NCBI RefSeq assembly: GCF_031453975.1
Contig: NZ_JAVDPW010000009.1
Span: 124,001 to 188,000 of the forward strand
Reading direction: 5' to 3'
DNA from: Inquilinus ginsengisoli_A
Lineage (GTDB): Bacteria; Pseudomonadota; Alphaproteobacteria; DSM-16000; Inquilinaceae
Length of the DNA stretch: 64,000 nucleotides
This document shows positions 1-8,598 of this stretch, piece after piece; the first letter of the stretch is position 1; each line of letters opens with the position of its first letter. The position numbers and the translations under genes are program-made. Below the pieces are notes generated by a model. That model was not told the origin of the DNA. It did not search any database and saw only the letters and a list, made by a program, of their open reading frames with translations.

Positions 1-744
1 AAGGTCAGCGCCGGGGACGAGACCCTGCCGCCCTTCACCCGCCGTGCCAAGTGGCGCCTCAAGCGGATCGTCAACACCTATCGCACCCGCTGGCAGAAGC
101 CCTTCGAGCGCGACCTGGTGGTGGGCGAGCGGCCCTTCGTGCTGGTGACGCTGCACATGCAGCCGGAATCGTCGATCGATGTCATGGCGCCGCGCAAGGC
201 CGACCAGCTCGACAACATCCGGGCCCTGTCGCGGGTGATCCCGCATGGCTGGGAGATCTACGCCAAGGAGCATTCGAACGCGATCGGCTTCCGCCCCCCG
301 CAGTTCTACGACGAGCTGCGGCAGATTCCGGCGGTGCGCCTGATCGACCCCTATGCCGACACCTTCCAGCTGATGGAAGCGTCGCAGCTGGTATTGTCGC
401 CATCCGGCACCGTGTGCTTCGAGGCCGGCCTGCTCGGCCGCAAATCGGCGACCTTCGCGCCGATGTTCTTCGACCCGGTGATGACGCCGGGCACCATCGA
501 TCTTCCGTCGCTGAGCCGTGCGGATTTCGACCGCCTGATGGAGCGGAACGACACCAGGGGCCGGATCGATCCGGTCAGCTTCCTGGCCTGGGTTCAGGCC
601 CAATCCTTCCCCGGCCGCGCCGGTGACCTGAGGAGCGATCCGGCCACCATGGCCGAGGGCAACATCGCCGCCTTGACCGATGGCTTCATGACGCTGCTCC
701 ATGCCCTGGATGCGCGCGAACAACCGAATGCGAGTGTGGCATGA
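1..744 (+). CDS. Capsule-type polysaccharide glycosyltransferase, 5'-truncated by window edge
   Basis: The reading frame is open from base 1, so the N-terminus lies outside the window; 247 codons remain. The visible part resembles the C-terminal half of capsule polysaccharide synthesis proteins (KpsC/KpsS-like, PF05159): a strand with VLVTLHMQPE, a segment around IPHGWEIYAKEH, then LIDPYADTFQLMEASQLV and SPSGTVCFEAGLLGR. In this family these form the nucleotide-sugar side of a GT-B fold. The stop codon overlaps the start of the Wzz-like gene (ATGA), so the two are translationally coupled, which fits a surface-glycan role. The exact sugar and acceptor cannot be inferred. Confidence 0.72.
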   Translation, partial: KVSAGDETLPPFTRRAKWRLKRIVNTYRTRWQKPFERDLVVGERPFVLVTLHMQPESSIDVMAPRKADQLDNIRALSRVIPHGWEIYAKEHSNAIGFRPPQFYDELRQIPAVRLIDPYADTFQLMEASQLVLSPSGTVCFEAGLLGRKSATFAPMFFDPVMTPGTIDLPSLSRADFDRLMERNDTRGRIDPVSFLAWVQAQSFPGRAGDLRSDPATMAEGNIAALTDGFMTLLHALDAREQPNASVA

Positions 745-1691
745 ACGTCACGACCCAAAGCCCTCTCGGCATGGACCATGAGATCGCGGACGCCGCCCCG
801 CGCAACAGGACCGACGCGAACTTCGCGCAGGACCTGGTTGCGGCGGGCTGGGCGCGCCGTTGGCTGGTGGCGCTGGTGGTGGTGATCGCCATCGCCCTGG
901 GTGTCGGCTTCGTCATGATCTCGCCTGTCCGCTACACCTCGCGGCTGGTCATCATGCCGACCGAGGCGTCGCAGCAGCTCTCGGATCTCCTCCGCAATGC
1001 CGGGGGATCGGTGATCGCCAATTCCCTGGGCAGCCTGACCGGCAGCGAGCAGGTCACCTATTTCGACCGCTTCACCAAGCAATTGACCGCGGTCGGCACC
1101 GCCACGGCGCTGAAGACGCATCCCGGCCTCGTCGAAAACCTGATGGATCTGCGCTGGAACGACGACAAGAAGATCTGGGAGAGCACGTCGTTCACCACCC
1201 CGATCAAGGCGGCCCTCGGTCTCGAGACCTCGGTGGACACCAGCGCGCAGGTCGTCGCCGAATTCCTGCGCAAGGCCTTGGCGCAGGAACAGGACCGGGA
1301 TTCGCCGATCATGACCCTGTCCATCGACGCCCAGGACGCCGAGGTGGCGAAGCAGGCGCTGAACTCGCTGTACCAGTACAGCGACGACCAGATCAAGCAG
1401 TCGATCTACCAGCAGACCCAGAGCAAGCTCGAATATCTGCAGCGGCGGCTGACCAGCGTCACCGTCAACGACTACCGGCAGACCCTGATCAGCCTGATCC
1501 TCGATCAGGAAAAGATCCTGATGCTGATCCAGCCGAACCTGCCCTTCGCCGCAGAGGCGCTGGAGCAGCCGGAGATCCTGTCGGAGCCGAGCTCGCCGAA
1601 GAAGGGCCGCATCCTCGCGCTCTCGGCGGTGATCGGCCTTTTCGTCGGGATGGGCATCGCCTACCGCCGCGAGCGCAAGCGCCGGGCCTGA
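741..1691 (+). CDS. Wzz/chain-length determinant-like inner membrane protein
   Basis: 316 aa with the two-helix topology of polysaccharide co-polymerases: a transmembrane segment near residues 41-61, a long periplasmic part with coiled-coil-like stretches (QQTQSKLEYLQRRLTSV), a proline-containing stretch (EQPEILSEPSSP) and a second transmembrane segment near 288-306 followed by a basic tail. This is the Wzz/KpsE-like arrangement without a cytoplasmic tyrosine kinase domain. Such proteins set chain length or bridge to the export channel during surface polysaccharide synthesis. The start overlaps the preceding gene by 4 bp. Whether it works with a Wzy or an ABC export route is not visible here. 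Confidence 0.75.
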   Translation: MNVTTQSPLGMDHEIADAAPRNRTDANFAQDLVAAGWARRWLVALVVVIAIALGVGFVMISPVRYTSRLVIMPTEASQQLSDLLRNAGGSVIANSLGSLTGSEQVTYFDRFTKQLTAVGTATALKTHPGLVENLMDLRWNDDKKIWESTSFTTPIKAALGLETSVDTSAQVVAEFLRKALAQEQDRDSPIMTLSIDAQDAEVAKQALNSLYQYSDDQIKQSIYQQTQSKLEYLQRRLTSVTVNDYRQTLISLILDQEKILMLIQPNLPFAAEALEQPEILSEPSSPKKGRILALSAVIGLFVGMGIAYRRERKRRA

Positions 1692-2215
1692 GCCCGTATT
1701 CCCCACTTTCCCTGCCTCATGCGTCGCCTTGTGGCGAGACGGATGGGGGGCGGGACGCGAAAAGCGTATCGGTTGGGTGCGTCGAACGGCTGGTTGGATG
1801 CCACCGCATCGCACTGCGCCGCTCTCCTGCCCGTCGGCATTTTGAACCGGCGCGGGACGCAGGGAGTGTGGGAAATACGGGCTAGCGCCGGCTGATTTCA
1901 GGTCAGGTCACGCTAGAAGGGCTTGCACTTGGCGTTGCCTCTCCCGCTAGGCGGGACCTTTTCAGAACGGCCTTCCACCCTTCCGCCGTCATTCCCGCGA
2001 AAGCGGGAATCTCTTGCAGATCAACGGTCTACGAGATCCCCGCTTTCGCGCGGATGACGAATCGAGGATTTCTGAAAAGGTCCCGCCAGGCGAGAGAGGC
2101 CACGCAGAAGACGCTTGGCATCCTGTCGTTCTTCGGCCGAGCGCGCCGGCCCGATTCCACCCGAAACAATCATGCTCCAAGCATCGCGGCGGCTTCCGGG
2201 AAGCCGCGCCTCCTC
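1692..2215. other. Gene-free interval with a composite palindromic element
   Basis: About 520 bp between convergent genes (Wzz-like and acyltransferase). I see no credible coding frame: those present have no ribosome site or family signature. The only structure is the nested palindrome at 1937-2100, listed separately. Confidence 0.6.
1937..2100. repeat. Composite nested palindromic repeat element (about 164 bp)
   Basis: The outer arms, 1937-1965 and 2072-2100, are 29-bp inverted repeats matching at about 26 positions (GCCTCTCCCGCTAGGCGGGA... against its complement). Nested inside, at about 1988-2059, is a second inverted repeat with its own small hairpins (ATTCCCGCGAAAGCGGGAAT at the left, CCCCGCTTTCGCGCGG at the right). 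The inner core resembles the element at 28609-28680, so this is a dispersed non-coding repeat of the REP/MITE type. It lies between two convergent genes, where it could also stop transcription. Confidence 0.7.
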
Positions 2216-3292
2216 TCAGGGGTCCAGCGAGACGGGCGCGGCACCCCGCGGCGCCCGGTCGGCGATGGCCCGGTTGATCCGCTTGCCCAGCTCGATCGCC
2301 GGCTTTTCCAGCACATGGAAGATGGCGTGGGCCAGCACCAGCGACAGCGCGACGGCCAGCGCGATCCTCGCCAGGGCGTTCAGCCCCGGGGCGAAGGCAT
2401 CGGCGACCAGGTCGATGGCCTTCTTCGCATGGTTGTGGAACAGGTAGAGCGAATAGCTGATCCGCCCCAGCCAGACCGCGGTGCGGCCCTCCATGCGGAT
2501 CCGGGTGGACAGCAGCATGAACAGGGCCAGGGCGATGTAGTACGACAGCATGTACCGCACCCAGTACTCCTCGAGGCCGAGGTCGATGTCGTAGGCCAGG
2601 AGGCTGATGGGCGGCATCGCCACGAGGTAGAGGGCGAGCATCCAATATGCGTAGCGCCGATGCTGGGCCGACTGGTTCAGCGTCGCCTCGCGCCACAGCG
2701 TGCCCCAGAACATGATCGACAGCGACAGCGGCACCGCGACCGGGGCCTTCCGCTCCAGGTAGAAGCGGGCGACGGCCAACAGCAGTGCGATCACCAGGAA
2801 GCCGATACTGGCGGCGAAGACGAACCGGGCGGAATAGAGCAGCCCGAGCGCGAAGGCGACCGCGCATGAGACGTAGAACAGCAGCTCGATGAACAGGGTC
2901 CAGTAGATGCCGATGATGTTGGGCTGCCCGAGGGCGGTCTGCGCCATCGTCACATTGGCGAGGATGGTGCGGGCGGATGGCAGGGCCTCGCCGGCGATCG
3001 CCATCAGGGCGATCCAGGCCACCATCGACAGCCAGTAGGCCGGGTACAGGCGCAGGATGCGCGAGACGGTGAAGCGCGCGATCGGGGCGGGGCCGCGCGG
3101 GAAGCTGTAGGGAATCACGAAGCCGCTGATCGCGAAGAAGACGATGACGCCGACCTTGCCCGGGTCGACGACATCGTAGATCAGGTCGCGCAGCGCGCCG
3201 GTCGCGATCGGCTGGAAGTTGTGCATCCACACGACCAGCAGGGCCGCGATGCCGCGCATCGAGTCGATATAGGCGAGACGGCCCGGCTTCAT
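2216..3292 (-). CDS. Acyltransferase family 3 (OafA/OpgC-like) membrane protein
   Basis: 358 aa. It opens with the family hallmark: a short N-terminus, then IDSMRGIAALLVVWMHNF, whose His is the expected catalytic residue of acyltransferase-3 proteins. About ten hydrophobic segments follow. The family transfers acetyl or other acyl groups to sugars of O-antigen, capsule, exopolysaccharide or glucans at the inner membrane. The neighbouring glycosyltransferase, epimerase and Wzz-like genes suggest it decorates the same surface glycan. The ATG at 3292 is followed directly by the conserved block. The acyl donor and acceptor are not predictable. Confidence 0.85.
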   Translation of the reverse strand: MKPGRLAYIDSMRGIAALLVVWMHNFQPIATGALRDLIYDVVDPGKVGVIVFFAISGFVIPYSFPRGPAPIARFTVSRILRLYPAYWLSMVAWIALMAIAGEALPSARTILANVTMAQTALGQPNIIGIYWTLFIELLFYVSCAVAFALGLLYSARFVFAASIGFLVIALLLAVARFYLERKAPVAVPLSLSIMFWGTLWREATLNQSAQHRRYAYWMLALYLVAMPPISLLAYDIDLGLEEYWVRYMLSYYIALALFMLLSTRIRMEGRTAVWLGRISYSLYLFHNHAKKAIDLVADAFAPGLNALARIALAVALSLVLAHAIFHVLEKPAIELGKRINRAIADRAPRGAAPVSLDP

Positions 3293-3356
3293 GGGACGAG
3301 ATGTCCTTCGTTGGCGCGGCGTTGCCGCCGATGGCGTCCCTGGCCGGGCATGTCGG

Positions 3357-4313
3357 TCACGCGATGGGGGTGGGCTGCCGGGCTTCGGTTCCCAGCGTCT
3401 GTTTTACCAGATCGGCCAGGCCTTCTTCGAGCGTGAACTTCGGCGCCCAGTCCAGGGCGGCACGGATCTTGGTCGTGTCGGCCGACAGCGACGGCCGGTC
3501 GAACTTCCGGAACTGCTTCTGGTCTTCGATGATCGGCCGCGGGTCGCCGGCGAAGCGCTTGATGGTCTCGACCACGTGACGCACCGGCGTCGGGATCGAC
3601 GAGGCGACGTTGAACGCCTCGAATCGTCCGGTGTCCTTGAACAGGGCGGCGATCGCGGCATCGGCGATGTCGGAGACGTGGATGAAGTCGCGGGTGGCGC
3701 CGAGATAGCCCATCTTGATCTCGGGCTGCGACCGGTCGCGCATGCGGTCCAGGGCGTCGGGGATCAGGTGGGGGTTGGTCTCGCCGGGGCCGAAGGCGTT
3801 GGCGAAGCGCAGGGCGACGGCGGACAGCTTGTCGTTGGTGCGCGTGGCATAGGCCAGCAGGTGTTCGCCCAGCAGCTTCGACAGGCCGTAGGCGTTGACC
3901 GGGCTGGGCTGGTCGGCCTCGCGATGCACCACGTCGAGCGGCGCGTAGACATCCATGGTCGAGGCGAAGACGATCTTGCGCGCCGGCGTCCGCTCGAGGG
4001 CGCGGAGGACGAGCTCCGTGCCCCGGACATTGGTGGCGAAGGTCTCGTCCGGATGGCTCATGCAGTAGGGGATGAAGTGGATGGCGGCGAAATGGATCGC
4101 CCCGTCCGGCTGGAACCGTTCCACCGTCTCGATCAGCTCCGGGCCGGCGCAGGTGCCGAGGTCGAGGCGCTTGAGCGTCGCCTCGGCCGGCAGGGAGCTT
4201 TCGCGGCCGAAGGACAGGTTGTCGATCGCCAGGATCTCGTGGCCGTCGCGCGCCAGGCGTCGGGTGATCTGGCTGCCGATGAAGCCCGCGGCGCCGGTGA
4301 TCAGAATGCGCAT
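3357..4313 (-). CDS. NAD-dependent sugar epimerase/dehydratase (GalE-like extended SDR)
   Basis: 318 aa from the ATG at 4313, chosen because the Rossmann motif follows at once (MRILITGAAGFIGSQ, GxxGxxG). The active-site Tyr-Lys pair is in NAYGLSKLLGE (YxxxK), with a substrate-binding block (RFANAFGPGETNPHLI) behind it. This is the UDP-sugar 4-epimerase/4,6-dehydratase architecture, so it probably interconverts a nucleotide sugar for the adjoining glycan locus. Its start lies 13 bp inside the 3' end of the upstream glycosyltransferase gene, implying one transcript and coupled translation. Substrate specificity cannot be assigned. Confidence 0.82.
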   Translation of the reverse strand: MRILITGAAGFIGSQITRRLARDGHEILAIDNLSFGRESSLPAEATLKRLDLGTCAGPELIETVERFQPDGAIHFAAIHFIPYCMSHPDETFATNVRGTELVLRALERTPARKIVFASTMDVYAPLDVVHREADQPSPVNAYGLSKLLGEHLLAYATRTNDKLSAVALRFANAFGPGETNPHLIPDALDRMRDRSQPEIKMGYLGATRDFIHVSDIADAAIAALFKDTGRFEAFNVASSIPTPVRHVVETIKRFAGDPRPIIEDQKQFRKFDRPSLSADTTKIRAALDWAPKFTLEEGLADLVKQTLGTEARQPTPIA

Positions 4314-5443
4314 GAGTCCTGAACCTTTGGTTTGGAGATGTCGGTGCCGGCCCGGCCTTCGAGCTGCTGCGCGAGGGCCTGCCAATCCAGTTCGTCGGCG
4401 CGGGACAGGCCCTGCCGTGAGAAGTCGTCCCATCCTGCCGAAGCCGCGACCAGGCCGCGGGCGAAGGCGTCGACATCCGGTGCCGTGACCACGCCGCAGG
4501 CATAGTGGTCGACGATGGCGCTGGTGCCGTTCTCGGCGAAGCTGGCGGTCACCGTCGGCAGGCCGCTGGCCATCGCCTCGGCGACGATGCGCGGGAAGCC
4601 CTCGCGCCGGCTCGGGATCGCCAGCAGCCGGGCCGAGGACAAGAGGTCGATCTTCTGCCGCTCGGTGACCGACCCGAGGATGCGGATGCGGGCGGCGGCG
4701 GGCGAGGCGGCGGCATGCGCGCGCACGGCCGGAAGCTCCGGCCCGTCGCCGGCGATCACCAGCTCATCCAGACCGGCTTTGCCGCGGCCGTCATCCCCGG
4801 CGGTGTCCAGCCGGGCGAAGGCGTCGATCAGCAGGGACAAGTTCTTGTGCTCGGTGACGCGGCCGAGATAGAGGATGCCGCGGCGGTCATCCGCCGGCTG
4901 GCTGCGATAGGCCGTCCGGCGGATGCCGCTCGGGATGTAGAAGACCGGCCGTCCGGACGCGGCGCCGATCTGCTCGCACACCGCCAGGCCGACGCCCATG
5001 TTCTGCCCGCTCAGGCGCGGCAGCGTGCGCTGCAGGAAGCGGTAGAACCCGGCGTTGCGCACCTCGCACCAGTCGAGGATGGCGGTCTTGCGGGCACGGC
5101 GCGGCGCGAAGGCGATGTGCGCCAGCGGCCATTGGTTGAACAGGGTCAGGTCGAAGCTGCGCGCCTTCAGCACGCCGCGGACCCACCAGGCATATCTCAG
5201 GATGGTAATCGGATTGCGCGGCAGCAGCCGGGACTGCGGCCTCTGGTAGTGCTCGTCGACCGGGAACCGATGCACCTCAATACCGTCGGCAATTTCGCGC
5301 GCCGGCAGAATCCGTTTGTGCGAGATGCAATAGACCGAGACATTGTGGCCCCGTTCCCGAAACACCTGCGCAAGCTCGGCAAAGCGAATTTCCTGTCCGC
5401 CAATGCTCGGCGGATACAGTTCCGTGAAAATGCCGATGTTCAT
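4301..5443 (-). CDS. Glycosyltransferase family 4 (GT-B fold)
   Basis: 380 aa from ATG 5443 (MNIGIFTELYPPSIGGQE, the typical GT4 opening with the Gly-rich acceptor loop); an in-frame TTG 12 bp upstream is less likely. The C-terminal half carries the donor-site signature: LYLGRVTEHKNL, then EGFPRIVAEAMASGLP with the EX7E pair. It should transfer a sugar from an NDP-sugar or phospho-sugar donor to a lipid-linked or growing glycan on the cytoplasmic side. It overlaps the following epimerase gene by 13 bp. Confidence 0.85.
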   Translation of the reverse strand: MNIGIFTELYPPSIGGQEIRFAELAQVFRERGHNVSVYCISHKRILPAREIADGIEVHRFPVDEHYQRPQSRLLPRNPITILRYAWWVRGVLKARSFDLTLFNQWPLAHIAFAPRRARKTAILDWCEVRNAGFYRFLQRTLPRLSGQNMGVGLAVCEQIGAASGRPVFYIPSGIRRTAYRSQPADDRRGILYLGRVTEHKNLSLLIDAFARLDTAGDDGRGKAGLDELVIAGDGPELPAVRAHAAASPAAARIRILGSVTERQKIDLLSSARLLAIPSRREGFPRIVAEAMASGLPTVTASFAENGTSAIVDHYACGVVTAPDVDAFARGLVAASAGWDDFSRQGLSRADELDWQALAQQLEGRAGTDISKPKVQDSCAF

Positions 5444-5582
5444 TCCGGGCACCAACGAGCAGCATCACAATACGTCATGTGTCTATGTTCTTTTTGTCCT
5501 TAATTTGGCAACTGGATAACACGGCCACGTTTGGCGATGAAAGGCCGAATCCGCCGCCCTCAGGCGCGGGCCGGCGGGGGCC

Positions 5583-6458
5583 TCAGCCGCCCCTGGGCCG
5601 CTGGGGCCAGGCCTCCAGCCACAGCTGTTCCGCTAGCGCCTCCCGGAAATTGTACTGCGGGGCGTATCCCAGGATCTTTCGCGCCGCGTCGATCGCGATC
5701 ACCCGGTCGATCGCCGCCGGCAGCCGCCAGCCGAGCTGGCGGTAGGCCCCTTCGACGAAGGGATGGCGGCGGCGCAGGGCCGGCAGCGGGTCCTGGCGCA
5801 GGCCTGGGCAATCCTCCGGCGTGAAGGCGCTGGCCGCGGCGATGTTCAGGATCGGGCTGCCGGGGATCGGCCGCTCCGCCGCCAGGATGTGGGCGCTGGC
5901 GACATCCCGCATGTCGACGCCGCGGTACAGCCGGTCGTTGACCGTCTCGTTCGCCGCCGCCGGGAAGAAGCGGCCGCAGCGCAGGACCACGCAGCCATCC
6001 GGGAACTCAGCCGCTGCGGCCAGGACCAGCGCCTCGGCATCGCGCTTGGTCTCCTCATAGAGGGTCTCCGGCGCCACCGGCAGCGCCTCGGTCACCCAGA
6101 CCGCCGCCGTGGCGGATCGTATCGCGGCGCCGTACAGCGCCGTGGTGCTGGTCAGCACCAGCCGCCGCACCCCGGCCGCGCGCGCCGCCGCGACCACCGC
6201 CTCGGTGCCGCCGACATTGGTTTGGCGCATCTGGTCGACCGAGGCCGGCGCGCCGGGGCCGCCGTTGAGGCCCGCGGTGTGGATCACCACCCGGGCGCCG
6301 CGAAAGGCCTGGGCCAGGGTGGCGCGGTCCAGGATGTCGGCGCGGTGGGTGACGGTCGGCGCCTCCATCCGGTCGATCCCGGCCACCGGCCCGGCGCCGA
6401 GCAGCGAGGTGGCGATGCGCGATCCGAGATAGCCGGCGGCCCCGGTGACGACGATCAT
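5583..6458 (-). CDS. NAD(P)-dependent epimerase/dehydratase family protein (SDR)
   Basis: 291 aa with an N-terminal nucleotide-binding motif (VVTGAAGYLGSR) and a catalytic YxxxK in LYEETKRDAEAL, preceded by a Ser/Thr strand (LVLTSTTALYG). It is an extended/atypical SDR, possibly a sugar-nucleotide epimerase or a general NAD(P)-dependent reductase. It lies 18 bp downstream of ubiG on the same strand and is probably co-transcribed with it, so membership of the polysaccharide locus is not certain. The substrate is unknown. Confidence 0.75.
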   Translation of the reverse strand: MIVVTGAAGYLGSRIATSLLGAGPVAGIDRMEAPTVTHRADILDRATLAQAFRGARVVIHTAGLNGGPGAPASVDQMRQTNVGGTEAVVAAARAAGVRRLVLTSTTALYGAAIRSATAAVWVTEALPVAPETLYEETKRDAEALVLAAAAEFPDGCVVLRCGRFFPAAANETVNDRLYRGVDMRDVASAHILAAERPIPGSPILNIAAASAFTPEDCPGLRQDPLPALRRRHPFVEGAYRQLGWRLPAAIDRVIAIDAARKILGYAPQYNFREALAEQLWLEAWPQRPRGG

Positions 6459-6476
6459 GGGGGCAGGACGATCATG

Positions 6477-7226
6477 TCAGCCCGGCTTCGCCGCGGTCAG
6501 GATGTAGTTCACCGCCAGGTCGCGCGGGGCCAGGCGCCAGTCGCCGCGGCGCGGATCCGGCACCATGCCGGCGATGTCCCCGACCGCCAGCCCGGACCGG
6601 CGCAGCGCTGCTGCCAGCTCGTGCGGCTTCAGGAACTTCTTCCAGTCATGGGTGCCGCGCGGGATCATCCGCAGCAGATATTCCGCGCCCAGGATGGCGA
6701 AGGTCCAGCTGCGGCTGGTGCGGTTCAGGGTCGACATGGCAAGGGTGCCGCCGGGCCGCAGCAGGGTGGACAGGGCGCCGCAGAAGGCGTCGACATCGGC
6801 GACATGCTCGACGATCTCCAGCGCCAGCACCGCGTCGAAGCGGGCGCCGGACGCGGCGAGATCCTCGGCGCTGCCGTGGCGGTAGTCGATCGCCAGCCCG
6901 GATTCGGCGGCATGGGCGCGGGCGACGCCGATCGCCTCGGCCCCGGCATCGACCCCGGTGACCTCGGCGCCCAGCCGGGCCATCGGCTCCGACAGCAGGC
7001 CGCCGCCGCAGCCGATGTCCAGCACGCGCAGGCCGGCCAGCGGCTTCGGCGCCAGCGGGTCGCGCCCCAGCCGGGCGCACAGCCGGTCGCGGATGTAGCC
7101 GATGCGCAGCGGATTCATGCTGTGCAGCGGCCGGAACTTGCCGTCCGGGTCCCACCAATCCGCCGCCATCGATTCGAAGCGGGCGATCTCGGCGGAATCG
7201 ACCGTCGCCGCCGGGCTTTGCGCCAT
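6477..7226 (-). CDS. ubiG: Ubiquinone biosynthesis O-methyltransferase UbiG
   Basis: 249 aa from ATG 7226 (an adjacent in-frame GTG precedes it). The N-terminal block FESMAADWWDPDGKFRPLH and MNPLRIGYI are diagnostic of UbiG, followed by the SAM-binding motif (LDIGCGGGLLSEPMARLGA). UbiG performs both O-methylation steps of the ubiquinone ring using S-adenosylmethionine, acting with the membrane-associated Ubi complex. The length matches the family. It is divergent from lysC, with a short shared promoter interval (7227-7364), an arrangement common in alphaproteobacteria. Confidence 0.93.
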   Translation of the reverse strand: MAQSPAATVDSAEIARFESMAADWWDPDGKFRPLHSMNPLRIGYIRDRLCARLGRDPLAPKPLAGLRVLDIGCGGGLLSEPMARLGAEVTGVDAGAEAIGVARAHAAESGLAIDYRHGSAEDLAASGARFDAVLALEIVEHVADVDAFCGALSTLLRPGGTLAMSTLNRTSRSWTFAILGAEYLLRMIPRGTHDWKKFLKPHELAAALRRSGLAVGDIAGMVPDPRRGDWRLAPRDLAVNYILTAAKPG

Positions 7227-7364
7227 CACGGAAGGTCCTCGTCTCTGAGTTGCGTCGGGCGGTTGCGTCGGTCCGTGCGACGCAGTATGGGTAGCGGGCT
7301 TCGCGGCCGCAATGCCGGCATTCCGGCGCGGGGCGCCCCTGTCACCTCAAACCCGCGGCGGCCA

Positions 7365-8585
7365 ATGGCGCGCATTGTTCAGAAGTTTGGCGGCACCTCG
7401 GTCGCCGATGTCGAGCGGATCAAGAATGTCGCACGTCGCGTCCAGGCTGAGGTCGCGCGCGGCAATCAGGTCGCGGTCGTGGTGTCGGCGATGTCCGGCG
7501 TCACCAACCAACTGGTGAAGTACTGCAACGACATCGCGCCCCTGCATGATCCGCGCGAATACGATGCCGTGGTCGCCTCGGGCGAACAGGTGACGTCGGG
7601 CCTTTTGGCCCTGGCGCTGCAGGAGATCGGCCTGCCGGCGCGGTCGTTCCAGGGCTGGCAGGTGGCGATCCACACCGACGGCGCCCACGCCAAGGCCCGG
7701 ATCCTGGACATCGACGCGACGCAGCTCGAGGCATCGATGGCGCGCGGCGAGGTCGCGGTGATCGCCGGCTTCCAGGGCGTCTCCTCCGCCGGCCGCATCA
7801 CCACGCTGGGCCGCGGCGGGTCGGACACCTCGGCGGTCGCCCTGGCGGCGGCGCTGAAGGCGGACCGCTGCGACATCTACACCGACGTCGACGGCGTCTA
7901 CACATGCGATCCACGGATCGTGCGCAAGGCGCGCAAGCTCGATAAGATCACTTACGAAGAGATGCTGGAGATGGCGTCGTTGGGCGCCAAGGTGCTGCAG
8001 ACCCGTTCGGTCGAGATGGCGATGAACCATCGGGTCCGGGTCCAGGTGCTGTCCAGCTTCGAAGACGTGCCCGGAACCCTGGTCGTGGACGAGGACGAGA
8101 TCGTGGAGAAAGAGGTCGTCAGCGGGATTGCCTACAGCCGGGACGAGGCCAAGATCACCGTCGTGCGCGTGCCGGACCGGCCGGGCGTGGCGGCGTCGAT
8201 CTTCGGCCCGCTGACCGACGCGAACATCAACGTCGACATGATCGTCCAGAACATCTCCGAGGACGGCCAGGCGACGGACCTGACCTTCACCGTCGGCAAG
8301 GCGGACCTGGAGCGTGCGGTCAAGGTGCTGTCCCAGTTCAAGGACGGGCTCGGCTACAGCCACCTGATCCCGGACGAGAACGTGGTCAAGATCTCGGTCA
8401 TCGGCGTCGGCATGCGCAGCCATGCCGGCGTCGCCCAGCGCATGTTCAAGGCGCTGGCCGAGAACGGGATCAACATCCAGGTGATCTCGACCTCGGAGAT
8501 CAAGATCAGCGTGCTGGTCGCCGAGCAGTACACCGAGCTGGCGGTCCGCGCGCTCCACACTGCCTACGGCCTGGACAAGGCCTGA
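7365..8585 (+). CDS. lysC: Aspartate kinase
   Basis: 406 aa from ATG 7365 (MARIVQKFGGTSVADVERI), the conserved kinase N-terminus with KFGGTS binding ATP and aspartate. The frame stays open far upstream, but homology starts here. The catalytic domain covers roughly residues 1-245, including the GRGGSDTSA loop. Two C-terminal ACT domains (from about 265 and 345; RVPDRPGVAASIFGPL and VIGVGMRSHAGVA) give feedback control by lysine/threonine in this family. It makes aspartyl-phosphate, the first step towards lysine, threonine, methionine and diaminopimelate. ptsP follows 13 bp later, a usual pairing in alphaproteobacteria. Confidence 0.95.
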   Translation: MARIVQKFGGTSVADVERIKNVARRVQAEVARGNQVAVVVSAMSGVTNQLVKYCNDIAPLHDPREYDAVVASGEQVTSGLLALALQEIGLPARSFQGWQVAIHTDGAHAKARILDIDATQLEASMARGEVAVIAGFQGVSSAGRITTLGRGGSDTSAVALAAALKADRCDIYTDVDGVYTCDPRIVRKARKLDKITYEEMLEMASLGAKVLQTRSVEMAMNHRVRVQVLSSFEDVPGTLVVDEDEIVEKEVVSGIAYSRDEAKITVVRVPDRPGVAASIFGPLTDANINVDMIVQNISEDGQATDLTFTVGKADLERAVKVLSQFKDGLGYSHLIPDENVVKISVIGVGMRSHAGVAQRMFKALAENGINIQVISTSEIKISVLVAEQYTELAVRALHTAYGLDKA

Positions 8586-8598
8586 TGGGGCCGGCCTG

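Noticed and set aside
5763..8585. A 940-codon open frame running from the antisense of the SDR/ubiG genes into lysC
   Set aside because: Only the part from ATG 7365 has protein homology (aspartokinase); the rest is high-GC read-through antisense to convincing genes.
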